A stretch of 13,334 bases of DNA from Acidobacteriota bacterium (GTDB lineage Bacteria; Acidobacteriota; Terriglobia; 20CM-2-55-15), in assembly GCA_003222755.1 (NCBI GenBank), contig QHXA01000226.1, forward strand, positions 1 to 13,334, read 5' to 3'. Numbering within the stretch: position 1 is the first letter of the stretch; each line of letters opens with the position of its first letter. The position numbers and the translations under genes were made by a program. The notes below the pieces were generated by a model. The model did no database searches, had not been told where the DNA came from, and saw only the letters and a program-made list of their open reading frames with translations. This document shows positions 1-7,186 of this stretch, in pieces.

Positions 1-330
1 CGAGCTACCGTCACAACCTGTGTATCGTGCGGCCATGACGCGTTCTATGTCCAGAAAGATTTCAATCGGAACGTCGGCATCGCGATTGTCGGCTTCGGTA
101 TTGCTTCGAGCATTTACTTCTTTGCGCGCAGTCAGCCGCTGTTGGCGATGGCAGCGTTAGCACTTACGGCATTGGTGGATCTTCTTGCCTATCATTTCGT
201 GCGGGATGTCACCGTCTGCTACTCATGTCATGCGATCTACCGCGGCTTCAATCGCAACCCGGAACACGAGCCATTCGACCTGAAAAAGCTCGAGAAATAT
301 GGCGGCCGGGCGGCACGTCGAAGTCCATGA
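1..330 (+). CDS. Zinc-ribbon, two-helix membrane protein (5' end missing)
   Basis: This reading frame is open from base 1 to a TGA at 328-330, so only the last 109 residues are visible. They begin with a CxxC pair (CVSC, residues 7-10 of the visible part), then two hydrophobic segments (about 25-42 and 47-66), then a second Cys pair (CYSC, 73-76) and a charged, Lys/Arg-rich tail. Two CxxC knuckles flanking a helical hairpin suggest one split metal-binding ribbon held at the cytoplasmic face of the membrane; that is inference. I do not recognise a named family. The stop lies 51 nt before the chosen E1 alpha start, on the same strand, so co-transcription is possible. The true start lies outside the window. 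Confidence 0.7.
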   Translation, partial: RATVTTCVSCGHDAFYVQKDFNRNVGIAIVGFGIASSIYFFARSQPLLAMAALALTALVDLLAYHFVRDVTVCYSCHAIYRGFNRNPEHEPFDLKKLEKYGGRAARRSP

Positions 331-381
331 CCTGCCTTGAAATACTGTATGCCTTTGGGTTATCGTCGGTTTGGGACACCA

Positions 382-1386
382 ATGAAATCAAACACGCTGA
401 CGCGCGATGCCGCATCACCGGTAATCCTTCCGCCAGAAAAAACCCTCCTCGACATGCTCTACTACATGAAGCTCACTCGAGAGCTGGAATTCCGCATCGA
501 GCGCAAATTGTACCGCCAGGGCAAGATCGTTGGGGGTGTGTATGTTGGCCGCGGTCAGGAAGCGATCGCCGTCGGCAGTTGCGTCGATCTGCGGCGGGAT
601 GATGTCGTATGCCCATCGCATCGGGATATGGGCGCATATCTGATTCGAGGAATGTCGCTTCGCACGATTCTGGCGCAATATATGGCGCGGAAAACCGGTG
701 CAACGCGAGGCAAAGACGGCAACATGCACATGGGTGACCTGTCGAAGGGGCTCATCGCCTTCGTGAGTATGCTTGGCGACAACGTGCCCGTCGCAACCGG
801 AATTGCCCTTTCCTTCAAGACGCGCGGCCAGGATCGCGTGACACTCTGCTTCTTCGGTGACGGAGCAACGAGCCGCGGCGACTGGCACGAAGGTATCAAC
901 ATGGCATCCGTGTTCAAAGTGCCAGTGGTCTTCATCTGTAACAACAACCAATACGCTTACTCCACACCATTGGAACGGCAGATGGCGGTTGAAAACATTG
1001 CCGATCGCGCCGAAGCCTACGGATTGCCGGGTGAAATTGTCGATGGCAACGATATTCTGGCAGTCTGGGATGCCGCCACGCGCGCCATCCAGCGCGCACG
1101 CGCCGGAGGCGGCCCGACTTTAATTGAATGCAAAACATTCCGTATGACGGGACACTCCGCCCATGATGACGCCGGTTATGTGCCTCCGGAGCTCTTCGAA
1201 TTTTGGGAAGAACGGGATCCCATCAGCCGGTTTGAGCGCTTTCTCATGGATCGCGGATTCATCGACAAGAGTGGAATCGACGAACTTCAGCGGCGGATCA
1301 ATCATGAGATTGATGAAGCGATTCAGATTGCCGAAAAGGATCCATTCCCCGAACCCGAAGATTGTTTGAAAGACGTGTACTACTAA
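382..1386 (+). CDS. pdhA: 2-oxoacid (probably pyruvate) dehydrogenase E1 component, alpha subunit
   Basis: Alpha subunit of the thiamine-diphosphate E1 heterotetramer, which decarboxylates a 2-oxoacid and reductively acylates the lipoyl group of E2. With the start at 382 it has 334 residues, normal for the family. Visible are the N-terminal 'RQGKI..GxxxGxGQEAIAVG' block, 'GKDGNMHMGD', and the ThDP/Mg motif GDG (159-161) followed about 26 residues later by NNN (187-189); GHS (257-259) lies in the usual C-terminal loop. The in-frame starts at 337 (TTG) and 349 (ATG) are possible but add a poorly conserved leader; none of the three has a good Shine-Dalgarno sequence. The stop is 2 nt before the E1 beta ATG, so the subunits are translationally linked. 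Pyruvate is the favoured substrate, but a branched-chain 2-oxoacid or acetoin cannot be excluded from sequence alone. Confidence 0.9.
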   Translation: MKSNTLTRDAASPVILPPEKTLLDMLYYMKLTRELEFRIERKLYRQGKIVGGVYVGRGQEAIAVGSCVDLRRDDVVCPSHRDMGAYLIRGMSLRTILAQYMARKTGATRGKDGNMHMGDLSKGLIAFVSMLGDNVPVATGIALSFKTRGQDRVTLCFFGDGATSRGDWHEGINMASVFKVPVVFICNNNQYAYSTPLERQMAVENIADRAEAYGLPGEIVDGNDILAVWDAATRAIQRARAGGGPTLIECKTFRMTGHSAHDDAGYVPPELFEFWEERDPISRFERFLMDRGFIDKSGIDELQRRINHEIDEAIQIAEKDPFPEPEDCLKDVYY

Positions 1387-1388
1387 GC

Positions 1389-2363
1389 ATGCCCCTCACA
1401 ACGTACGTCGAAGCGATTCGCCAAGGTATCTGGGAGGAAATGGAAAAGGACGAACGTGTGTTCGTCCTTGGCGAAGACGTCGGCATTTATGGCGGTGCCT
1501 TCAAAGTCACCGCGGGTATGCTCGAACGATTTGGCGAGTGGCGTGTAATCGATACCCCGATTTCGGAATCCGGAATTGTTGGAACCGCGATCGGAGCCGC
1601 TCTGATGGGAATGCGGCCTGTAGCAGAGATGCAGTTCGCGGATTTCATTTCCTGCGCTTTCGACCAAATCACGAATTTCGCGGCGAAGTGCCGTTACCGT
1701 TGGGGCGCAGGCGTTCCGATCGTGGTACGAGGCCCCAGCGGCGGCGGTGTCCATGGTGGACCTTTCCACTCTCAAAATCCGGAAATGTACTTCGTCCACA
1801 CTCCGGGACTGAAAGTGGTCTGTCCGGCGACCGCATATGACGCGAAGGGACTGATCAAAGCCGCAATCCGCGATCCCGACCCCGTGATTTATTTCGAGCA
1901 CAAATTCTTGTATCGCCGCGTAAAGGAAGAACTCCCGTCCGATGACTTTGTCGTACCGATCGGCAAGGCTGCGATCCGCCGCAACGGCACTGATATCACC
2001 GTCATCACATATGGAGCGATGATCTATATCGCGCTTGAAGCAGCAAAGGAATTGGAAAAAGAAGGAATCGATCTTCACGTGCTCGATCTCCGGTCGCTTT
2101 TGCCGTTCGACAACGAAGCTGTCCTGGAGTCGGTAAAGAAAACAAACAAGGTGATTCTGCTTCACGAGGACACGCAGATTGGAGGCTTTGCGGGGGAATT
2201 GGCGGCTGTGATTTCGGAACAGGCTTTCGAATACCTCGATGGTCCAATTCGCCGCATTACTGCGCCCAACACTCCGGTGCCGTACAGCCCGCCGCTCGAG
2301 GAATTCTTCCTTCCCAAAGTCTCGGATGTCGTCCGCGTGGCTCGCGAACTGTACGCCTATTAA
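1389..2363 (+). CDS. pdhB: 2-oxoacid (probably pyruvate) dehydrogenase E1 component, beta subunit
   Basis: Beta subunit of the same E1 enzyme, 324 residues, full length for the family. It opens with the typical 'TYVEAIRQGIWEEMEKDERVF' and 'LGEDVGIYGGAFKVT'. The ThDP-activating glutamate is E60 in 'SESGIVG', and the active-site histidine is H127 in 'GGPFHSQ'. The C-terminal half is a transketolase-C-like domain (from about residue 195) with 'VLDLRSLLPFD' and 'LLHEDTQIGGFAGELAA'. The ATG at 1389, 2 nt after the alpha stop, is preferred over an upstream in-frame TTG at 1362 that would overlap the alpha subunit. The next gene (E2) starts 10 nt after its stop, so 382-3711 reads as one operon. Confidence 0.92.
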   Translation: MPLTTYVEAIRQGIWEEMEKDERVFVLGEDVGIYGGAFKVTAGMLERFGEWRVIDTPISESGIVGTAIGAALMGMRPVAEMQFADFISCAFDQITNFAAKCRYRWGAGVPIVVRGPSGGGVHGGPFHSQNPEMYFVHTPGLKVVCPATAYDAKGLIKAAIRDPDPVIYFEHKFLYRRVKEELPSDDFVVPIGKAAIRRNGTDITVITYGAMIYIALEAAKELEKEGIDLHVLDLRSLLPFDNEAVLESVKKTNKVILLHEDTQIGGFAGELAAVISEQAFEYLDGPIRRITAPNTPVPYSPPLEEFFLPKVSDVVRVARELYAY

Positions 2364-2373
2364 AGGGAAAACA

Positions 2374-3711
2374 ATGGCGGAAACGAAAGTCATCATGCCC
2401 CAGATGGGCGAAAGTATCTTTGAAGGGACCCTCACAAAATGGCTCAAGAAGAAAGGTGAACGGGTCGAGCGTGATGAGCCTCTGTTCGAGATTTCGACCG
2501 ACAAGATCGATACGGAAATCCCCTCGCCTGCAGCCGGTGTCCTGCAGGATATCCTGGTAAACGAAGGCCAGACGGTGCAGATTAACACGGTCGTCGCGGT
2601 CATTGGCGACGGCTCGGCTAAAGCGGCGGCAGAAGAGGCAAAACAACCGGCGAAGCAAGAACCTCCAGCGAAGGAAGCTCCCAAAGAAACGCCGAAACAA
2701 GAACCGAAAGAGGTCAAGGGACCGGCTCCAGTAGCCGGCCCAACAGCGGAAACGGAGGAAGAAGAGCGCGAGCCGTCCGCAACTGAGGAGCGCATCAAGT
2801 CGTCCCCCCTGGTTCGACGCATTGCGAAGGAACATAATGTCGACCTTTCGGCTCTTACGGGGAAAGGGACCGGAATCGACGGACGCGTCACCAAGAGTGA
2901 CATCCTCAGTTATATCGAGCAAAGCAAAGCCGCTCCGCGTCCCGCGCCGGCGGAAGCCGGCGCCTACAAAGGCCCAGAACCGCCGCGACCCAAGCCGTCG
3001 GCGCCCGCAGTACAGCCAGTGACATTCACCGGTGAGGTCGAACGTGTCCCGCTCACGCAAATGCGCAAGGCTATCGCCGAGCACATGGTAATGAGCCGGA
3101 AGACTTCGGCTCACGTCACGACATTCTTTGAAGTCGATTGCTCGCGGATTCTACACGCGAAGGAAAAGCTGCAACCCGACTTTGAGCGAAGCGGCGCTCG
3201 ATTAACAGTCACAGCCTTTTTCGTCCAAGCTGCAGCGAATGCCTTGAAGAGATTTCCGATCGTGAACTCTTCGCTTGAGGGCGACACGATCCTCTATAAG
3301 CGGGCGATCAATATCGGTATTGCGGTCAATCTCGAGTGGGGCCTTATTGTGCCGGTCATCAAGAATGCGGATGAGAAAAACCTCCTCGGACTTGCGAAGG
3401 CTATTAACGATATTGGCGAGCGGGCCCGGAATAAGAAGCTCACACCGGACGACATCAAGGACGGAACGTTCACCATCACGAACCCGGGCCAATACGGCGC
3501 GGTGATCGGCACTCCGATCATCAATCAACCACAGGTTGCAATCATGGGCATGGGCGGCATCAAGAAGCGGGCCGTTGTCATCGATGATGCGATCGCGATC
3601 CGGCCGATGATCATGCTGTCCTTATCCTTCGACCATCGCGTGATCGATGGCGCCACGGCTGATCAATTCATGGCTGATGTCCAAAAACAACTCGAGAGCT
3701 GGGCGTCATAA
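2374..3711 (+). CDS. pdhC: 2-oxoacid dehydrogenase E2, dihydrolipoyl acyltransferase
   Basis: E2 core of the complex: it accepts the acyl group on lipoate and transfers it to CoA. The 445 residues divide into one lipoyl domain (about 1-78; lipoylated lysine K44 in 'STDKIDTE'), a Lys/Pro/Ala/Glu-rich swinging linker (about 80-140), a peripheral-subunit binding domain (about 142-182, 'SSPLVRRIAKEHNVDLSALTG'), a second Pro-rich linker, and the catalytic domain (about 222-445). The catalytic site is 'DHRVIDG' with H421 and D425. The ATG at 2374 has a purine-rich RBS (AAAGGGA, 2363-2369) 5 nt upstream; a longer frame open from 2239 only overlaps E1 beta. The lipoyl sequence 'MPQMGES' is shared by pyruvate, branched-chain and 2-oxoglutarate E2 proteins, so substrate rests on the E1 partners. 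No E3 gene follows; dihydrolipoamide dehydrogenase must be encoded elsewhere. Confidence 0.92.
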   Translation: MAETKVIMPQMGESIFEGTLTKWLKKKGERVERDEPLFEISTDKIDTEIPSPAAGVLQDILVNEGQTVQINTVVAVIGDGSAKAAAEEAKQPAKQEPPAKEAPKETPKQEPKEVKGPAPVAGPTAETEEEEREPSATEERIKSSPLVRRIAKEHNVDLSALTGKGTGIDGRVTKSDILSYIEQSKAAPRPAPAEAGAYKGPEPPRPKPSAPAVQPVTFTGEVERVPLTQMRKAIAEHMVMSRKTSAHVTTFFEVDCSRILHAKEKLQPDFERSGARLTVTAFFVQAAANALKRFPIVNSSLEGDTILYKRAINIGIAVNLEWGLIVPVIKNADEKNLLGLAKAINDIGERARNKKLTPDDIKDGTFTITNPGQYGAVIGTPIINQPQVAIMGMGGIKKRAVVIDDAIAIRPMIMLSLSFDHRVIDGATADQFMADVQKQLESWAS

Positions 3712-3715
3712 CTTC

Positions 3716-4633
3716 ATGTACGAGCACCTCAAAAGACGGGATCAGGTCCGCGAGATCACGCGCGACCTGATACAAACATTCGGAGCGCTCCAGCCAAAGC
3801 TCGAACATTTCGCAACGACACCGCTGCCCGATAAAACTTCCGTCATCAAAATTCTAGATGATCTGCTCGAAGTGATTTACCCGGGCTATTTCGGCAGGAA
3901 GTATGTTGAGAGTTCAAACATTGAGTACTACGTTGGCGATCTGCTCGACTCCATCTACGCGCGGCTGACGCAGGAAATCTATCGGAGCGTCCGCACGGCG
4001 TGCCAGAACACGAGCGACGCGTGCGAGGATTGCTTCGGAATTGCCGAAGAACAGGCGCTGCTTTTCTTGCGCAAGCTGGTTGACTTACGAGGCCGCCTTT
4101 CTGAAGACGTGCAAGCCGGTTTTGACGGTGATCCGGCGGCCAAAAGCATTGACGAGGTGATCTTCGCGTACCCGGCAATATTTGCGATCACCGTATATCG
4201 GCTCGCTCACGAGTTGCACGTACAGGGAATCCCGCTCCTGCCGCGTATCATGACCGAACATGCGCACTCGATTACCGGCATCGACATTCATCCTGGCGCG
4301 ACAATCGGCTCGGGATTTTTCATCGATCATGGAACTGGCGTCGTTATTGGCGAGACAACAAACATCGGCAACAGGGTCAAACTCTACCAGGGCGTGACGC
4401 TCGGCGCCCTGAGCTTCGCGATGGATGATGAAGGCCGCATGATCCGCGGAAAGAAGCGCCATCCAACTATTGAAGACGATGTCGTAATCTATGCTGGCGC
4501 GACGATCCTCGGCGGTTCAACCGTGATCGGCCGTGGGTCCGTAATCGGCGGGAATGTATGGCTCACGCGTTCTGTGCCGCCTTACACGCGTGTCGTTATC
4601 TCCGAACCCGAACTCGTGATCGATTCGAAATAG
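3716..4633 (+). CDS. cysE: Serine O-acetyltransferase
   Basis: Transfers acetyl from acetyl-CoA to L-serine, the first step of cysteine synthesis. The protein has 305 residues: an alpha-helical N-terminal domain (about 1-175) and a left-handed parallel beta-helix of hexapeptide repeats (about 185-292). The signature 'GIDIHPGATIGSGFFIDHGTG' is intact. By comparison with E. coli CysE the catalytic residues are D190, H205 and H249. The C-terminus ends in Lys and lacks the terminal Ile that E. coli CysE inserts into CysK, so a CysE-CysK complex of that kind is not predicted. The helical domain carries an unusual C96/C103/C106 group. The ATG at 3716 is 4 nt after the E2 stop with no strong RBS, suggesting translational coupling. 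It converges with the next gene with a 3-nt gap. Confidence 0.93.
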   Translation: MYEHLKRRDQVREITRDLIQTFGALQPKLEHFATTPLPDKTSVIKILDDLLEVIYPGYFGRKYVESSNIEYYVGDLLDSIYARLTQEIYRSVRTACQNTSDACEDCFGIAEEQALLFLRKLVDLRGRLSEDVQAGFDGDPAAKSIDEVIFAYPAIFAITVYRLAHELHVQGIPLLPRIMTEHAHSITGIDIHPGATIGSGFFIDHGTGVVIGETTNIGNRVKLYQGVTLGALSFAMDDEGRMIRGKKRHPTIEDDVVIYAGATILGGSTVIGRGSVIGGNVWLTRSVPPYTRVVISEPELVIDSK

Positions 4634-4636
4634 TTC

Positions 4637-5413
4637 TTACTTAATCTCCAGCCCAAAATACTTGTTGTTCTCGTTACAGATGTACTCCAGAAGCTCGCTG
4701 TCGGCTGCAAATGTGAGCGGGAGGGTCACGTTCCAGGGCTTCGTGTACGCCTTCGCATCATCAATGGTGATGTGAATATCCATATGGCCAAAGTCCTTAC
4801 GGCGGAAGCGCTCCGTCACCTTCAGGGCTTCCGTTGCGGGCTTGCCGAAATTGTCCAGCCATCCTTTGTCATTGAAACCTGTGGTCTCAACCACAAAGTC
4901 ATTTCCTTCCCAATGCCCGACGGAATAACCGAACCAGGTCGGGGTTGGATCTTCTGGAAACGGGCGGCCGTCCGTGAAAATCTGCCGATAGGAGTGAACC
5001 GCCTCATAGAGAATCACCACTTCATTCGGCAGCTGAAGAATCTTGAAAGGATAGGGCACTAGATCGGATCGCGGTACCCCGCCGACAATGCACTGCGCGG
5101 TCGGATCATCCTTGCTGTTGGTCTCGCGCCGCTGTTTGTACAAAGCTTCGGCCCACGGCTGGTACGGAACATCTTCAGGCTTCAAGTCCTTCGCGATGTT
5201 GCCCACGTATCCGGCGCCCGGCTGCCATAAGCCGGATATGTCCGGCTTGCCGTCTGCGGTCTTTGGAGCCGGCGCGGACAAGTTCGGTTTGCCGTCGGGT
5301 GTCCGCGGAATCTCGGGTGTCCGCGGAATCCCGAGTGTGGGGTACTTCAACCACTGCGGGGCAGGCAATCCGGCTATCACAAACGCTGCAATAAGTATGG
5401 CAAACGCATTCAT
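4637..5413 (-). CDS. Secreted protein of unknown function, Acidobacteria-type 'DGKPDxSGxW' family
   Basis: The 258 residues start with a hydrophobic stretch (about 3-17, AFAILIAAFVIAGLP) that looks like a Sec signal peptide, then a Pro-rich segment (about 18-60) and the motif 'DGKPDISGLW', followed by a domain rich in aromatic residues ending near 'NENNKYFGLEIK'. Similar predicted proteins occur in many copies in Acidobacteriota, often close to exported hydrolases; no function is established to my knowledge. An 18-bp tandem duplication (5296-5331) produces 'GIPRTP-EIPRTP' in the Pro-rich segment. The ATG has a good RBS (AAAGGAG on the - strand, 5421-5427) and a promoter-like element upstream, so it is probably transcribed alone. 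It is divergent from the broken amidohydrolase; the pair may once have worked together, which is inference. Confidence 0.75.
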   Translation of the reverse strand: MNAFAILIAAFVIAGLPAPQWLKYPTLGIPRTPEIPRTPDGKPNLSAPAPKTADGKPDISGLWQPGAGYVGNIAKDLKPEDVPYQPWAEALYKQRRETNSKDDPTAQCIVGGVPRSDLVPYPFKILQLPNEVVILYEAVHSYRQIFTDGRPFPEDPTPTWFGYSVGHWEGNDFVVETTGFNDKGWLDNFGKPATEALKVTERFRRKDFGHMDIHITIDDAKAYTKPWNVTLPLTFAADSELLEYICNENNKYFGLEIK

Positions 5414-5420
5414 GGCGACT

Positions 5421-5478
5421 CTCCTTTACCTCTGAAATCGCGTGCCACGATTATCCCTGTCGCCGAACGACATTTCAA
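5421..5478 (-). promoter_or_regulatory. Predicted sigma-70-type promoter and RBS for the secreted protein gene
   Basis: On the - strand, TTGAAA (5473-5478) and GATAAT (5450-5455) are separated by exactly 17 nt; each matches the consensus at five of six positions. Transcription would start about 7 nt further, leaving a leader of about 30 nt that holds the AAAGGAG ribosome binding site (5421-5427). This is a pattern match only. Confidence 0.5.
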
Positions 5479-5516
5479 ATTAAACTCCGGGGGAGCTACA
5501 GTTCGAAGGAGGATCG

Positions 5517-6719
5517 ATGAAGGTCTCGCTCTCATTGCTCGCGATCATGGCCGCCGCCTGGCTCGTCGCCGCGCAGCAACCGGCGCCCGATTTGGTTCTA
5601 TCGAATGGAAAGATCATTACCGTAGACGAGCGGTTTTCCGTCGCCCAAGCAATTGCCATCAAAGGCGAGCGCATCGTGGCAGTTGGCGCAAATTCTGAGA
5701 TTCTCCCTCTTGCCGGCTCAAATACGCGCCGCATTGACCTGCGTGGACGCGCGGTGATTCCCGGACTGATCGACAACCATATGCATCTGCTTCGTGCCGG
5801 CGCGACGTGGAAATGGGAGGTGCGGTGGGATGGCGTCGGATCCCGAAAAGCAGCGCTGGACATGCTCCGCGCTCGAGGGAAAACAATCCATCGCGGTGAA
5901 TGGATTTATAACCTGGGTGGTTGGACCATCGATCAATTTGCCGATGATAAGCGGCCCTTCACGCGCGACGAGTTGGACGAGGTCGCACCCGAAAACCCCA
6001 TATTGCTGCAGGCGTCGTATTACGAAACGTATCTGAACAGCCGGGCCCTGCAGATGCTGGGACTCGACGGCAAGACGTCGACAAGCGAATGGGTCGTCCG
6101 CGACGCCGGCGGCCAGCCGACGGGCAGGATTTTAGAAGCAGGTGTTCGCGAGGTTGCCGCCAAACTTCCTGTCGCGCCGCCGAACGAGATCGAGGCCAGC
6201 ACTCGCGCCATGCTGCAGGACCTGAATCGAGCCGGCCTGACCACGTTCGGCAGCGCCGGATGCGAGCAGGAGTTGCTGCCTGTGTATCGTCGATTGGCCG
6301 ATGAAGGAAAACTTACGGTTCGAGTGTTTTGTATTACCGGTGTGGGCACCGGCACGTCCCCGGAGCAGGTCAATCGCGCGCTTCCGCAGATCGCTCAGAT
6401 GAAGGTGTTTCAAGGAACCAACTACATCGATCACATATTCTTTGGAGAGAGCGTGTATGGTCCACTTCACGACCCGATGTTCTTGGTGAAATCGGATCCC
6501 ACACCCGACCAGCTCGCGCTGTGGCGCAGGATCATCACGGAAATCGCAAAGGCTCGCCTGCCTCTGCATGTACACGCTGAACTCGAAGATACGATCGATG
6601 CGTTCCTTGACCAGATCGAAGCCGTGAACAAGGAGTACCCGATCAAAAATCTCCGATGGGTGCTCGCGCACGGGAATCGGCTGCGCGAATGCGAGAGTTG
6701 GGCATGTACGCCGCAGTGA
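5517..6719 (+). pseudogene. Exported amidohydrolase (YtcJ/AepA type), N-terminal part of a frameshifted gene
   Basis: This is the first part of a metal-dependent amidohydrolase of the Amidohydro_3/YtcJ type; the substrate is unknown. It begins with a signal peptide (about 1-20, cleavage likely after 'AAQ'), then the beta-sandwich strand 'LVLSNGKIITVD', 'VIPGLIDNHMH' (metal ligands H88 and H90), 'LHVHAE' (H351, H353) and 'WVLAH' (H385). After H385 the reading frame leaves the family pattern and stops 15 codons later. The remaining third of the enzyme continues in another frame from about 6689. The start is well supported: AAGGAGG at 5506-5512, 4 nt before the ATG. Either the gene is decayed, or the sequence has an indel error at about 6672-6688. 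As read, the enzyme would lack the last catalytic Asp and be inactive. Confidence 0.75.
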
Positions 6720-7147
6720 ATCCATGGGCCGTGATCAATGGAGGAATCAACCATCGGGTTTTTGGAGAGAGCGCATACGACATGGCGCCGCTAAGCACCA
6801 TCCAGAACAGCGGCATCACCTGGGGTTTTGGTAGCGATGGAAGCAGGGCGAATCAGATCCTTCCCTTTACGACTCTATGGTGGGCTGTCACCGGCAAAAT
6901 GGTTGGAGGAACGAAAGTCCTCCGGCAGACCATCAGCCGAGAAGATGCGTTGATCGCCCATACACGGAAAAACGCGTACCTGGTATTCCAGGAAAACAAT
7001 CTCGGTTCGATTCAGGCCGGCAAGTTGGCGGATTTTTTGGTCCTCGATCGCGATTACCTGACGATTCCCGCCGATCAGATCAAAGACATTCAACCCGTCA
7101 TGACGATCGTCGGCGGCAAGATTGCGTACGACGCCGAGGCGAGGTGA
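6656..7147 (+). pseudogene. Exported amidohydrolase (YtcJ/AepA type), C-terminal part of a frameshifted gene
   Basis: This frame carries the C-terminal third of the amidohydrolase that starts at 5517. Convincing family sequence begins at about 6689 with 'MRELGMYAAVNPWAVINGG', followed by 'GFGSDGSRANQILPF' (the Asp at 61 of this fragment is the expected metal/catalytic aspartate of the superfamily) and 'LGSIQAGKLADFLVLDRDYLT', the standard end of these enzymes. The first ten or so codons (from the ATG at 6656) are the out-of-frame reading of the upstream part and are not real N-terminal sequence; no RBS precedes this ATG. It is therefore a gene fragment rather than an independent gene. It ends 39 nt before the convergent thiC stop; the short gap shows no clear terminator. 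Confidence 0.75.
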
Positions 7148-7186
7148 AGCACCGCGTTTATCGTGCAGAACGTACGCCCAAAATGT

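Noticed and set aside
337..366. Promoter-like TTGAAA (337-342) and TATCGT (361-366) before E1 alpha
   Set aside because: The -10 is a weak match and the predicted start of transcription would leave less than 10 nt before the ATG at 382 with no RBS; not convincing enough to list.
415..951. Open frame of 178 codons on the - strand
   Set aside because: Antisense to conserved E1 alpha sequence, with no RBS or recognisable motif.
1383..2903. Long open frame of about 500 codons on the - strand
   Set aside because: It lies opposite E1 beta and E2, which match their families in full; the antisense translation has no recognisable domain and is a codon-bias shadow.
7148..7186. Possible terminator between the amidohydrolase and thiC
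   Set aside because: Only a 4-bp GCAC/GTGC stem is present, with no U-tract.
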